Source: Geothrix oryzae (GTDB lineage Bacteria; Acidobacteriota; Holophagae; Holophagales; Holophagaceae). From it: DNA of 64,000 bases. The DNA lies in the NCBI RefSeq assembly GCF_030295385.1, contig NZ_AP027079.1, positions 2,294,001 to 2,358,000 of the forward strand. Direction: 5' to 3'. Positions 8,209 to 16,804 of this stretch are shown piece after piece; positions within the stretch are counted from its first letter, which is position 1; each line of letters opens with the position of its first letter. A program made the translations under genes and the position numbers. The notes under the pieces are model-generated. The model was not told where the DNA came from, did not search any database, and saw only the letters and a program-made list of their open reading frames with translations.

Positions 8209-8968
8209 GCGACCGCCGATCGGCGTTCCGTTCCTTCGGCGCCAGGAAGGCATTCAGCTGGGCTTCGAGGACCGTGGGGTGCATCTCCGCCTCGATCCCC
8301 AGCACGCCCTCCATCATGATCTGCTTGAGCTGCAGCTCTTCCTTGCTGCGCAGTTCCAGCTTCCCGGCGATGGGAATGGCCAGCAGGTAGGCGATGATGG
8401 CGCCGTAGAGCGTGGACAGCAGCGACAGCGCCATGGCCCCACCGATGTTCGAGGGGTCCTTGATGCCGGCGAAGAGCTGCACCATGCCGATGAGCGTGCC
8501 CACCATGCCGAAGGAGGGGGCACTGAGGGCGATGAAGCGGAAGATCTCCTGCCCCTGGTGGTGCCGCTCCTGGGTGGCCCGCAGTTCCTGGGCCAGCACG
8601 GCCTGGATGTGGCTCCGTTCGGCCCGGTCCACCACCATGCGGAGGCCCTTGGCCAGGAAGCCTTCCACATCCATGTTCTTTTCCATGTTCAGCAGGCCTT
8701 CGCGCCGCGCCCGCTGCGAGAGGCCCACGATCTGGCCCACCAGATCCTCCGTCCCCGGAGTCCGGGTGAAGAAGGCCCGCGAGGCGATGGAAAACGCGTA
8801 GCTCACATGCTCGAGGGTGAAGCGGATCAGCGTCGCGGCGATCACCCCGCCCACCACCACGATGGCGCTGGCCGGGTGGAAGAAGATCCGCGGATTGGGA
8901 CCCAGCCCGATGGCCACAGCCAGCAGCGCGAACCCCAGCAGCACGCCCAGAAAACTTCCTCGATCCAT
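8201..8968 (-). CDS. motA: flagellar stator protein MotA (PomA type)
   Basis: About 255 residues, the length of short PomA-type MotA proteins, with four membrane helices. The start MDRGSFLGVLLGFALLAVAI is typical of this type. The conserved third-helix motif is seen in LSAPSFGMVGTLIGMVQLF, and the fourth helix in LYGAIIAYLLAIPIAGKL. The cytoplasmic loop carries the conserved charged residues (GLRMVVDRAE). I chose ATG 8968, with GAGG about 9 bases upstream, over the longer frame from 9010. It forms a two-gene operon with motB, with a flagellar-type promoter candidate just upstream. Confidence 0.94.
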   Translation of the reverse strand: MDRGSFLGVLLGFALLAVAIGLGPNPRIFFHPASAIVVVGGVIAATLIRFTLEHVSYAFSIASRAFFTRTPGTEDLVGQIVGLSQRARREGLLNMEKNMDVEGFLAKGLRMVVDRAERSHIQAVLAQELRATQERHHQGQEIFRFIALSAPSFGMVGTLIGMVQLFAGIKDPSNIGGAMALSLLSTLYGAIIAYLLAIPIAGKLELRSKEELQLKQIMMEGVLGIEAEMHPTVLEAQLNAFLAPKERNADRRSRG

Positions 8969-8988
8969 GGTTTCGACCTCAAACCCCA

Positions 8989-9016
8989 TTATCGGGAGGG
9001 AAGGCCGCAAATCCTA
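8989..9016 (-). promoter_or_regulatory. candidate sigma-28 (flagellar) promoter for motAB
   Basis: On the minus strand, CCGATAA (8989-8995) matches the -10 core of sigma-28 promoters (GCCGATAA), and TAGGAT (9011-9016) lies in the -35 region with a 15-base spacing after it. The -35 only partly resembles TAAA. The -10 is about 20 bases before the motA ATG, so the leader would be very short. Confidence 0.4.
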
Positions 9017-9086
9017 GAAATGGGCCGTGGCCGTGAACCGGGGGCGGACCTACCCTTGGGACTGTCGTCCCCAAAAAGGGGGTCCC

Positions 9087-10844
9087 TTGGGCATCAGAGC
9101 GCTGTTGGTCTACCCGGAAATGCCGCCGACCTACTGGAGCATGCGCTACGCCCTCCCCTTCCTGGGCCGCAAGGCCGCCCTGCCGCCCCTGGGCCTGCTC
9201 ACGGTGGCCGCCATGCTCCCCCCGGACTGGGAGCTGAGGCTGCTCGACCTGAATGTGGAGCCGATCACGCGCCAGGCTGTCGAGGCCTCGGACCTAGTCC
9301 TCACCTCCTCCATGCTCGTCCAGCGCCCCTCCCTCGAGCGGGTGATCGCCCTCTGCCGGGAGGTGGGCCGGCCGGTGGTGGCCGGGGGCCCCTACCCGAC
9401 CAGCTGCCGAGATCAGATCGCCGGCGTGGACCATTTCATCCTCGGCGAGGCGGAGGTCAACCTCCCGCCCTTCCTGGAGAACTTCGCGCGCGGCTGCGCG
9501 AAGGGCTGCTACGGCGACCGGGCGCATCCCGACCTCGCCCGTACGCCCGCCCCCCGGTTCGACCTCCTGAACCGGAAACGCTACGCCGGGGCGGCCCTGC
9601 AGTATTCCCGCGGATGCCCCCACCACTGCGAATTCTGCGACATCGTCGAGCTCTTCGGCCACCGGCCCCGAACCAAGTCCCCCGCCCAGTTCCTGACGGA
9701 GCTGGACCTGCTGTTCGAGGGCGGCTGGCGGGGATCCCTGTTCGTGGTGGACGACAACTTCATCGGCAATCGCAGCGAAGTCCGCCGCCTCCTGCCCGAG
9801 CTGGCCCGCTGGCAGGCGCAGCGGCGGTACCCCTTTTCCCTCTACACGGAAGCCAGCCTCGATCTCGCGGCGGACGAGCCCCTGATGGACGAGATGGTGC
9901 AGGCGGGCTTCAACATGGTGTTCGTCGGCATCGAGACGCCCGACCAGGCCACCCTCGATGCCATCGGGAAGCGGCAGAACAGCCGATCCGACCTCCTGGC
10001 CAGCGTCCGGGCCATCCAGGCCCGGGGACTGGAGGTGTCGGGCGGCTTCATCGTGGGCTTCGACGGGGACCGGGAGGACATCTTCGATCGCCAGATCCGC
10101 TTCATCGGCGAAGCGGCCATCCCCACGGCCATGGTGGGCCTCCTGACGGCGCTGCCCCAGACCCGGCTGCATGCCCGCCTGACCTCGGAAGGACGCATCC
10201 TCACCCAATCGGTCGGGGGGAACAACACCCACGACCTCGAGCTGAATTTCGTGCCCCACATGGATGTGCACGCGCTGCGCGCGGGCTACAAGCGGGTGCT
10301 TGAGGATGTGTACCGCCCCAGCCGCTACTTCGCCCGCTGCCTGGGCCTGCTTCGCCGGATGAAGCGCCGGCGGGCCTCCTGCCGCAGGGTCCGGCTGCCG
10401 GAGCTGCGGGCCTTCGTCCATTCCCTCATCCGGCAGACCTTCTCCCGGTACGCCGTCGCCTACTGGGCCTACCTGCTGCGGGCCTTCTCCCTGCGACCCC
10501 TCATGGCGGCCGAGATCGTGACCATGGCCGTGAAGGGGCACCACTTCATCCTCATCACCCGGAACCTGCTGGAACTGGAGCGGTTCAAGGAGCGGTTGGG
10601 CCGCTCCCGCCAGGACCTGGAGGATCGCCTGCGGCAGGCCCTGGCGGGCAATGCCCGAAGCCTCGCGGCCTGGAAATCCCGCCGGGCGCGGCTGGTGGAA
10701 CGGGCCCGGGCGCGCTGCAACCGCCTCAACCCCGACATCAAGGGCAGCGCCCTCGCGGCCTTCGAGGAGTTCAGGGCCGCGGCGGAGCGGCTGCTGGCCC
10801 CGGGCGCCCTGGGCCCGTCCAGTGCCGCGTCCCCGCCTTCCTGA
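9087..10844 (+). CDS. B12-binding-domain radical SAM protein (DUF4070 type)
   Basis: About 585 residues. The N-terminal cobalamin-binding-like Rossmann domain (about 1-135) starts with IRALLVYPEMPPTYWSM and includes PPLGLLTVAAMLP and LLDLNV. The radical SAM core follows with the 4Fe-4S motif CPHHCEFCDI, then VVDDNFIG, FVGIETPD and GGFIVGFDGD. The C-terminal half has the DUF4070-like helical region. Relatives include the hopanoid C-2 methylase HpnP, but no hopanoid gene is nearby, so the substrate cannot be named. I prefer TTG 9087, preceded by AAGGGGG, over an in-frame GTG at 9027. It diverges from motA. Confidence 0.85.
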   Translation: MGIRALLVYPEMPPTYWSMRYALPFLGRKAALPPLGLLTVAAMLPPDWELRLLDLNVEPITRQAVEASDLVLTSSMLVQRPSLERVIALCREVGRPVVAGGPYPTSCRDQIAGVDHFILGEAEVNLPPFLENFARGCAKGCYGDRAHPDLARTPAPRFDLLNRKRYAGAALQYSRGCPHHCEFCDIVELFGHRPRTKSPAQFLTELDLLFEGGWRGSLFVVDDNFIGNRSEVRRLLPELARWQAQRRYPFSLYTEASLDLAADEPLMDEMVQAGFNMVFVGIETPDQATLDAIGKRQNSRSDLLASVRAIQARGLEVSGGFIVGFDGDREDIFDRQIRFIGEAAIPTAMVGLLTALPQTRLHARLTSEGRILTQSVGGNNTHDLELNFVPHMDVHALRAGYKRVLEDVYRPSRYFARCLGLLRRMKRRRASCRRVRLPELRAFVHSLIRQTFSRYAVAYWAYLLRAFSLRPLMAAEIVTMAVKGHHFILITRNLLELERFKERLGRSRQDLEDRLRQALAGNARSLAAWKSRRARLVERARARCNRLNPDIKGSALAAFEEFRAAAERLLAPGALGPSSAASPPS

Positions 10845-10853
10845 ACCACGCCC

Positions 10854-10892
10854 CTGAGCCCCAATCCTGAGCCTCAATCCTGAGCCTCGACC
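10854..10892. repeat. three tandem copies of a 13-bp repeat
   Basis: CTGAGCCCCAATC (10854-10866), CTGAGCCTCAATC (10867-10879) and CTGAGCCTCGACC (10880-10892) lie head to tail in the gap between the radical SAM gene and the convergent methyltransferase gene. It is probably a slippage-prone microrepeat. It does not form a hairpin with a T-run. Confidence 0.8.
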
Positions 10893-10894
10893 CG

Positions 10895-11755
10895 TCAGAG
10901 CCCCGGGGGGAAGCCCACGGCCAGCCTCACCCTCGCGATGGCCGGATCCACGCTGCCGTCGGCGCGGCGGATGAGGACGGGTGCTTCGACTTCGGGGCAC
11001 TGGGCCCGGACCTCGAAGTCCTCGGGCAGATCCTGGCGGCGCGCAGCGGCGAAGACATCCAGGCCGTAGGGCTCCCCTTCCTTGAAGACGATCTCCCGGC
11101 GGTGGAGGCACAGCAACCCCGCCTCGCGGAGGGCCGCCAGGGCCCGGTCCCGCTGATCGTTCGGGAAGACACAGGCGAACAGCCCGCCCGGCGCGAGGAG
11201 GCGGGCCGCGGCCTGGGCGTAATCAGCGATGCTGCCGCGCACCTCCAGGCGCGCAGGCACGGATTGAGGGTGGGCGGCGGGCAGCCGGTGGCCCTCGGGC
11301 CAGTAGGGCGGCGTGCCCAGGATCAGGTCGAAGGGAGCCTCGTCCGCGAACAGGGTGGGGTCGCGGAGGTCCCCCAGCCGGGGGAAGATCCGGCCCTCCT
11401 GCCCGTTGTAGCGGATGCTCTTGAGAGCCAGGCGCAGGCTCTGCTCCTGGGCCTCCACCGTGTGGACCACGGCGCCCGGGCAGCGCCAGGCGGCCACGAG
11501 GGCCACGCTGCCGATGCCCGAGCCCAGGTCCGCGATGCGGCCCGGGCTGGGGCACCAGGTGGTGCCGTACCAGGCGGTCACCAGGTCATCCACGCTGAAG
11601 CGGTTGCCCTTCTGCAACTGGAAGATGCGCCAGCGCCCGCTGAGACCGTCCAGCGTCTCGCCGGGCTCCACCTCCACGCCGCCCGGCGGCACGGGGCCAG
11701 GGCGCGTCCAGCCCTTGTAGGCGGGGGTATCGTCGGAGGTGGAGGGGCGCGGCAT
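10895..11755 (-). CDS. TrmN6/YfiC-like N6-adenine methyltransferase
   Basis: About 286 residues. An N-terminal substrate segment (ETLDGLSGRWRIFQLQKGNRF), then SVDDLVTAW, leads into a Rossmann-type SAM domain with motif I IADLGSGIGSVAL. Motif IV is LILGTPPYW. Overall it matches the tRNA1(Val) A37 N6-methyltransferase family. The (N/D)PPY motif that holds the target amino group has Thr in place of Asn/Asp (TPPY), so activity or substrate may differ. I chose ATG 11755; the longer frame runs backwards through the divergent rel gene. AAGGA abuts the ATG directly, which is an unusually short spacing. Confidence 0.75.
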   Translation of the reverse strand: MPRPSTSDDTPAYKGWTRPGPVPPGGVEVEPGETLDGLSGRWRIFQLQKGNRFSVDDLVTAWYGTTWCPSPGRIADLGSGIGSVALVAAWRCPGAVVHTVEAQEQSLRLALKSIRYNGQEGRIFPRLGDLRDPTLFADEAPFDLILGTPPYWPEGHRLPAAHPQSVPARLEVRGSIADYAQAAARLLAPGGLFACVFPNDQRDRALAALREAGLLCLHRREIVFKEGEPYGLDVFAAARRQDLPEDFEVRAQCPEVEAPVLIRRADGSVDPAIARVRLAVGFPPGL

Positions 11756-11758
11756 TCC

Positions 11759-11811
11759 TTGAGTGTCGGATAAACCGCCTGGATTCAGAAGAGCGGCTGC
11801 GCGACACTCAA
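11759..11811. promoter_or_regulatory. 10-bp inverted repeat between the TrmN6-like gene and rel
   Basis: TTGAGTGTCG (11759-11768) and CGACACTCAA (11802-11811) are perfect inverted copies 43 bp apart centre to centre. They fill almost the whole 58-bp divergent intergenic space if rel starts at 11814. The arrangement fits an operator pair about four helical turns apart, but no regulator can be named. Confidence 0.55.
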
Positions 11812-11813
11812 CC

Positions 11814-14039
11814 ATGGTCGTGTCTGGGAAAGCCCCGGAACCTATCCTCCGCGAGGGGGAAGGGTCGGCCTGCGAAGGCGATGCCTGTCTGACCCTGGAC
11901 GGGGCCTTCGACCGGGTGAAGGCGGCCTTCCTGCAGCACCACCCCAAGGGTGATGTGGCGCTGCTCCGCCGGGCCTTCACCATCGGCCGGGACATGCACG
12001 CCACCCAGCTCCGCAAGAGCGGCGAACCCTACTTCTTCCACCCCCTGGCCGTGGCCCAGAGCCTGGCGGACTGGCGGCTGGATGCGGCCAGCGTGGCCTG
12101 CGGCCTGCTGCACGATGTGGTGGAAGACACCCTGATGACGCTGCCCCAGGTCAAGGCCCAGTTCGGGGATGAGATCGGCGAGATCGTGGACGGCCTCACG
12201 AAGATGAGCAAGCTGGCCTTCACAGACAAGCACCTGCTCAACGCCGAGAATGTCCGCAAGCTCCTGGTGGCCATGGGCAAGGATGTGCGCGTGCTGCTGG
12301 TGAAGCTGGCGGACCGCCTCCACAACATGAAGACCCTGGGCGTGATGGAGGAGGAGAAGCGCCGCCGGATCTCGCGGGAGACCCTGGAGCTCTACGCCCC
12401 CCTCGCCAACCGCCTCGGCATGGGCCTCGTTCGCCTGGAGCTGGAGGACCTGGCCTTCCGGCAGCTGGAGCCGGAGCAGTACGCCGAGCTTCGCTCCGCC
12501 GTGGAGTCCCGGCGCGCCAAGCTGTCGGCCACCATCCAGGAGATCCAGGGTTCCCTGGAGGCCATCCTCCGCCAGCAGGGCATCAACGCCCTGGTCACCG
12601 GCCGCATCAAGCACCTCTATGGCATCTGGAAGAAGATGGGCGCCCAGGCCAAGGGCTTCGACGACATCCACGACTGGCTGGCCTACCGCATCATCTGCCC
12701 CGACCGCGCCAGCTGCTACACGGCCCTGGGCCTCGTACACGGCCTCTACCGGCCGGTGCCGGGCAAGTTCAAGGACTACATCAGCCTCCCCAAGGAGAAC
12801 GGCTACCAGAGCATCCACACCACGGTGCTGATGGGCTCCGGGGACATCTTCGAGGTGCAGATCCGCACGGAGGAAATGCACCTGCACGCCGAGGCCGGCA
12901 TCGCCAGCCACTGGACCTACAAGGACGGCCGCATCGCCAACCGCTCCGAGATCAATCAGGTGGCCTTCCTCCGCCGCATGGTCGAGCTTCACCAGGATGC
13001 CCAGGACAGCCGGGACCTGGTGGCCAACCTGCGCGGCGAGCTGACCTTCAACCGCATCCAGGTGTTCACGCCCAAGGGCGACCTGCGCAGCCTCGTGGAA
13101 GGCAGCACCCCCGTGGATTTCGCCTACGCCATCCACACCCAGGTGGGCCACCGCTGCGTGGGCGCCAAGGTGAACGGGCGGATGGTGCCGCTCAAGCACA
13201 CGCTCCAGAACGGCGACCGCGTGGAGATCCTCACCCGGCCCGATCACAAGCCCAGCCGCGACTGGCTGGGCTTCGTGAAATCCGCGGGTGCCAAGAGCCG
13301 CATCCAGGCCTTCATCCGCGAGGAGGAGCGCGCCCACGCCATCACCCTGGGCCGCGAGCGGCTGGAGCGCGAGGCCCGCGCCATGGGCGTGCGCCTGGAT
13401 GATGCCGAATCCCAGGCCAAGCTCGATGCCCGCCTCGTGGAGCTGAAGCTGGCCAACTGGGACGCCGCCTACGCGTCCCTGGGCTTCGGCCGCCTCACCG
13501 TCCACAAGCTCATCGAGCCTCTGGTGCCCGAGCCCGAGCGCGCCAAGCCCAAGGAGAACACCTCGAATCTCCTGGATTCGGTCGTGGTGGGCGACACCGC
13601 GGGCATCCTCTACGCCCTGGCCGCCTGCTGCAAGCCCATCTGGGGCGACGAGGTGGTGGGCTACATCACCCGCACCCGCGGCACCGCCATCCACCGCGCC
13701 GACTGCCCCCAGCTCACCATGGGGACCATGCATCCCGAGCGGCGCGTGAATGTGGCCTGGGGCAAGCACGGCACGGAGCTCTACGACACCGAGATCGCCC
13801 TCACCACCGAGGATCGCCCGGGCATGGTGGCCGCCGTCTCCGAAGGCATCCAGCGGGTGGGCATCAATGTCCAGCGCTTCCACGGCTCGGCCACCGAAGA
13901 GGGCGCGGGCCTCTTCCACATCGCCTTGCGCGTGCGCGACCGCTCCCACCTCGTGGAACTCATGGCCGGCCTTCGCAGGATCCGCGGCGTCTACACCGTG
14001 GAGCGAGTGAAGGGGTCGGTGTTCGGGAAGGTGAAGTAG
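11814..14039 (+). CDS. rel: bifunctional (p)ppGpp synthetase/hydrolase RelA/SpoT
   Basis: About 741 residues, the usual length of long RSH enzymes. The HD hydrolase domain keeps its metal residues (HPLAVAQSLADW, GLLHDVVEDT with HDxxED). The synthetase domain has FDDIHDWLAYRII, GLVHGLYRPVPGKFKDYI, the substrate-binding PKENGYQSIHTTV and EVQIRTEEMH. The TGS domain (IQVFTPKGDL), a Cys-containing ZFD segment (AACCKPIWGDEVVGYITR) and a C-terminal ACT domain (IALTTEDRPGMVAAVSEGI) follow. It makes and degrades the stringent-response alarmone. The start is uncertain: ATG 11814 leaves room for the operator-like repeat, while GTG 11763 would add 17 residues. Neither has a good ribosome site. Confidence 0.96.
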   Translation: MVVSGKAPEPILREGEGSACEGDACLTLDGAFDRVKAAFLQHHPKGDVALLRRAFTIGRDMHATQLRKSGEPYFFHPLAVAQSLADWRLDAASVACGLLHDVVEDTLMTLPQVKAQFGDEIGEIVDGLTKMSKLAFTDKHLLNAENVRKLLVAMGKDVRVLLVKLADRLHNMKTLGVMEEEKRRRISRETLELYAPLANRLGMGLVRLELEDLAFRQLEPEQYAELRSAVESRRAKLSATIQEIQGSLEAILRQQGINALVTGRIKHLYGIWKKMGAQAKGFDDIHDWLAYRIICPDRASCYTALGLVHGLYRPVPGKFKDYISLPKENGYQSIHTTVLMGSGDIFEVQIRTEEMHLHAEAGIASHWTYKDGRIANRSEINQVAFLRRMVELHQDAQDSRDLVANLRGELTFNRIQVFTPKGDLRSLVEGSTPVDFAYAIHTQVGHRCVGAKVNGRMVPLKHTLQNGDRVEILTRPDHKPSRDWLGFVKSAGAKSRIQAFIREEERAHAITLGRERLEREARAMGVRLDDAESQAKLDARLVELKLANWDAAYASLGFGRLTVHKLIEPLVPEPERAKPKENTSNLLDSVVVGDTAGILYALAACCKPIWGDEVVGYITRTRGTAIHRADCPQLTMGTMHPERRVNVAWGKHGTELYDTEIALTTEDRPGMVAAVSEGIQRVGINVQRFHGSATEEGAGLFHIALRVRDRSHLVELMAGLRRIRGVYTVERVKGSVFGKVK

Positions 14040-14068
14040 GCCGCTCCCATCCCAGGCATCAAGGAGCT

Positions 14069-14186
14069 CCACGAAGGACACGGAATAAGATGGAAGGTCA
14101 CGAAGAGAGCATCAGTGGACAGCACGCTCCATCTCTGAGCCGGGGCGGCTCTTCGTGCCCTTTGGAGTCCTTCGTGACCTTCGTGG
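14069..14186. repeat. imperfect inverted array of ACGAAGG-type units
   Basis: The gap between rel and the Nudix gene holds CCACGAAGG (14069-14077) and AAGGTCACGAA (14094-14104), repeated in inverse as TTCGTGACCTT (14171-14181) and CCTTCGTGG (14178-14186). The 11-bp pair is perfect. The layout looks like a dispersed intergenic repeat and could fold into a long stem in RNA. No gene is visible here. Confidence 0.65.
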
Positions 14187-14211
14187 CGGTCTTTTCTGGG
14201 AGGGCCGGAGC

Positions 14212-14832
14212 ATGACCTCCTGGCGCCCCCCCGATGACGCCCCCCCGATCCCCTGGCCCCGGATTGCGGAGAGCCTCCGCCGGCCTCAGCTCGGCCCGAA
14301 TCCCCACAAGCTCAGCGCCCGCTTTCCCGAGGACCCCCGCCGGGCGGCGGTGGGCGTGATCCTCTGGGGCGATGCGGCCGGCGCCCGCAAGATCGTGCTG
14401 GCCCAGCGCGGCTTCGGGGCCCCCCACCACCCCGGCGAGATCGCCTTCCCCGGCGGCATGGTGGAACCCCGGGACCGCGACCTGCCCGCCACGGCCCGCC
14501 GCGAGGTGGCGGAAGAGATCGGCCTGACCGAGGGGCTGTGGGAGCTGGGCTGCTTCCCCGATGGCGTGGCCAAGGCCCGGGTGCGCTTCACGCCCGTGTT
14601 CTTCCGGTGGGAGCAGCCGGAGCCCCGGTTCCAGCGCCTCGACCGGGAGCTGGAGCAGGTCCTCATGCTGCCCCTGGTCCCGCTCCTGAAGGCCCCCTGG
14701 ACCATCGAGCGCCTGGAGCGCCATGGCCTGGCCATCGATGTGCCGCGGCTTGAGCTGCCCCAGGCTCCGCTGTGGGGAGCCACGGCCTTCATCCTGAAAG
14801 CCTGGTTGGATGTCCTGGACGCCTGCCCCTGA
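14212..14832 (+). CDS. CoA pyrophosphatase-type Nudix hydrolase
   Basis: 206 residues. The Nudix box is seen as FPGGMVEP...ARREVAEEIGL (about residues 80-110). It is preceded by AQRGFGAPHHPGEIA, the segment that in the NudL/YeaB (UPF0035) family forms the CoA-recognition motif. The enzyme would split CoA and derivatives into phosphopantetheine and 3',5'-ADP in the cytoplasm. I chose ATG 14212 with GGAG at 14207-14210; a longer frame from 14155 runs through the intergenic repeat. It seems monocistronic. Confidence 0.87.
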   Translation: MTSWRPPDDAPPIPWPRIAESLRRPQLGPNPHKLSARFPEDPRRAAVGVILWGDAAGARKIVLAQRGFGAPHHPGEIAFPGGMVEPRDRDLPATARREVAEEIGLTEGLWELGCFPDGVAKARVRFTPVFFRWEQPEPRFQRLDRELEQVLMLPLVPLLKAPWTIERLERHGLAIDVPRLELPQAPLWGATAFILKAWLDVLDACP

Positions 14833-14876
14833 GGCGGCGGCCGGAAGCCGCCACCTCTGAGCCCAAGGGTTCCGCC

Positions 14877-16553
14877 CTACTTCACATTCACGGCCAGCCA
14901 GGCCTGGTTCACGGTCGCGTATTCCGCGGAACTGGCGCCGAAGAGATCCGCGGCGGCGTTCAGCGTCGCGACGCGGGCCCCGGCGTAGTCCGTGCGCTTG
15001 GTCATGTAGGCCGTGAGGGCCCGGTACCAGATGCGGCCGGCGCGGTCGTTGCCAATGCCCGTGATGCTGGTGACGCCGTTGGCCATGGGCGAGGCGACCC
15101 CATCGCTGAGGGGGTCCACCTGGCTGCCGTGGGCCAGCAGGAAGAAGAAGTGGTTGGCCACCCCCGAGCTGTAGTGCACATCCAGGCGCCCGAGCCGGGA
15201 GTCATAGAAGTCCGGGCTGCGGCCGTCGAGGCTGGGCTGGTACATCCAACGCAGGGCGTTGTTCGGGTAGGCGTGGCCCCAGCTGTTTTCGAACAGCCGG
15301 TAGTTCGCCGTGACGGGGCCGGGACCGGCGGTGCTGGGGATGACGCTGCCGGTGCCCCCATTCAGGGTGTAGAACTCCACCAGGGTGCCGAGGATGTCGG
15401 AGTTGGCCTCGTTGAGGCCGCCCGATTCCTTGCGGTAGACCAGGTTGGCCGTGGCGGCGCAGACGCCGTGGCTCATCTCGTGGCCCGCGGTGTCCAGGTC
15501 CGCCTCGCCCACGGAGCCGCCCACCTGGCCGTCCCCGTAGGTCATGCAGAAGCAGCTGTCGGACCAGAACGCGTTGTCGTACTGGCTGCTGTAGTGCATC
15601 CGGCTGTAGGTGGCCTTGCCCGCATCATCGATGCCGTTCCGGCCGAAGGCATTCAGGTAGAAGTCCCAGGTGGCCTGCATCCCGCGGTGCCCGTCCACGC
15701 CGGCGGTCTGGGCGTTGGCGCCGGTGCCGGCCACGCCGTCGTACTGGAGCCCATCTCCCCAGACATCGTCGCCGTCGGTGAAGATCGCGCCGGTCCCCGT
15801 GGTCTTGTTCAGCAGGTTGGTGGTCACATTGTTCCCGAAAGTGCCGCCGCTGCCCCGGGTCGTGTCCCGCAGCTCGTAGCCGGAGCCCGTGCTGTTGGTG
15901 CTGAGGGAGACCTGGCCGTACCACTGGGACTGGCCGGTGCCGGTGGTGCCCGCCGTCCGCAGCGTGTCCCAGGACTCGAGGACCGCGCCCGTGTGGGCGT
16001 CCACCAGGAAGTCCGTATGTTTCGTCTCCTGGGCGCCGTTCTCGAGTTCCGTATGGACATGGTAGGCCAGGGTCTGGCGGGTGGCGGCCCGGCCCTGTCC
16101 CCCGGTGTCGATACCGGCGATCACGAGTTCCACCGTGGGTTCGTGCGCGTAGCTGCCCCGCGGGGCCAGGGCGGCGTGGGCCGAGGCCAGGGCCTCGGAC
16201 CGCCCCAGGGCCGGCTCCACGCTGAGGCCCAGCCCGCGCACCAGGTCGTCGGTGACCGCGCGCACCCGGCCGTTCCGGAAGTGGAGGATGGCCTCCCCCT
16301 CGAACACCGGAACGCCCCGGTGGGTCTGGTGGAGCCGCACATGGTCTTCGCCGAGGGCATCGGCCACATGGTTCTTGAAGGTGAACCCGGCCTGGGGGCC
16401 GAGGCCCATCTGGAACGCTCGTGCGGCCAGGTGGCCCCGCGCCTCCCGGAAGAGGGCCTCACTGCGGACCTGATCCGGCGGAGCCGCCAGCAGGACCATG
16501 GGAAGGAGGGCGGAGAGAAGGGCAGGAGCGAAAAGGGAAGCCGCCACGCGCAC
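14877..16553 (-). CDS. secreted thermolysin-family (M4) metalloprotease
   Basis: About 558 residues. A signal peptide (RVAASLFAPALLSALLPMVLLAA) is followed by an FTP/PepSY-type propeptide (VRLHQTHRGVPVFEGEAILHF) and the M4 catalytic domain. The zinc site HEMSHG is near residue 358, with third ligand Glu in GGLNEANSD. The second-lobe motif HYSSGVANHFFFLLAHG carries the catalytic His region. NSWGHAYPNNALRWMYQPS is also typical of M4. It is synthesised as a zymogen and exported. I chose GTG 16553, which has GGAGG 6 bases upstream and starts exactly at the signal peptide; the longer TTG frame from 16610 adds a non-secretory tail. Confidence 0.93.
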   Translation of the reverse strand: MRVAASLFAPALLSALLPMVLLAAPPDQVRSEALFREARGHLAARAFQMGLGPQAGFTFKNHVADALGEDHVRLHQTHRGVPVFEGEAILHFRNGRVRAVTDDLVRGLGLSVEPALGRSEALASAHAALAPRGSYAHEPTVELVIAGIDTGGQGRAATRQTLAYHVHTELENGAQETKHTDFLVDAHTGAVLESWDTLRTAGTTGTGQSQWYGQVSLSTNSTGSGYELRDTTRGSGGTFGNNVTTNLLNKTTGTGAIFTDGDDVWGDGLQYDGVAGTGANAQTAGVDGHRGMQATWDFYLNAFGRNGIDDAGKATYSRMHYSSQYDNAFWSDSCFCMTYGDGQVGGSVGEADLDTAGHEMSHGVCAATANLVYRKESGGLNEANSDILGTLVEFYTLNGGTGSVIPSTAGPGPVTANYRLFENSWGHAYPNNALRWMYQPSLDGRSPDFYDSRLGRLDVHYSSGVANHFFFLLAHGSQVDPLSDGVASPMANGVTSITGIGNDRAGRIWYRALTAYMTKRTDYAGARVATLNAAADLFGASSAEYATVNQAWLAVNVK

Positions 16554-16756
16554 AAGACACCTCCGGAGCAAGTGGGATGGGGAAACAGGAACCGACGGAT
16601 CTCGAAACAACCGCCGTGGGCATGAACAGGGGGGGATCGGGTCCAGCCTAGGGCCCCGATCCTACTCCGCGCGGTTAAGAGATGTTAATTTTTCGGCTTT
16701 CGAAATATGAAATTGCGTTCATTCCCCATTTCTTCCCACGCCCCCCTCCCGCCCAT

Positions 16757-16779
16757 GAAAACGGCTCCCGAAGGAGCCG
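16757..16779 (-). terminator. rho-independent terminator of the copper operon
   Basis: On the minus strand, CGGCTCC and GGAGCCG (16773-16779 and 16762-16768) form a perfect 7-bp stem with a TTCG loop, followed by TTTTC (16757-16761). It lies 26 bases past the stop of the last small gene of the cus operon. Confidence 0.75.
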
Positions 16780-16804
16780 CGGATCGGAGCTGAAGGATGA
16801 AGAC

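Noticed and set aside
8171-10303. 710-residue open frame across motAB and the radical SAM gene
   Set aside because: Overlaps two well-supported genes in other frames and has no coherent domains.
9087-10844. Naming the radical SAM protein hopanoid C-2 methylase (HpnP)
   Set aside because: The family resemblance is real, but relatives have many functions and no hopanoid genes are present.
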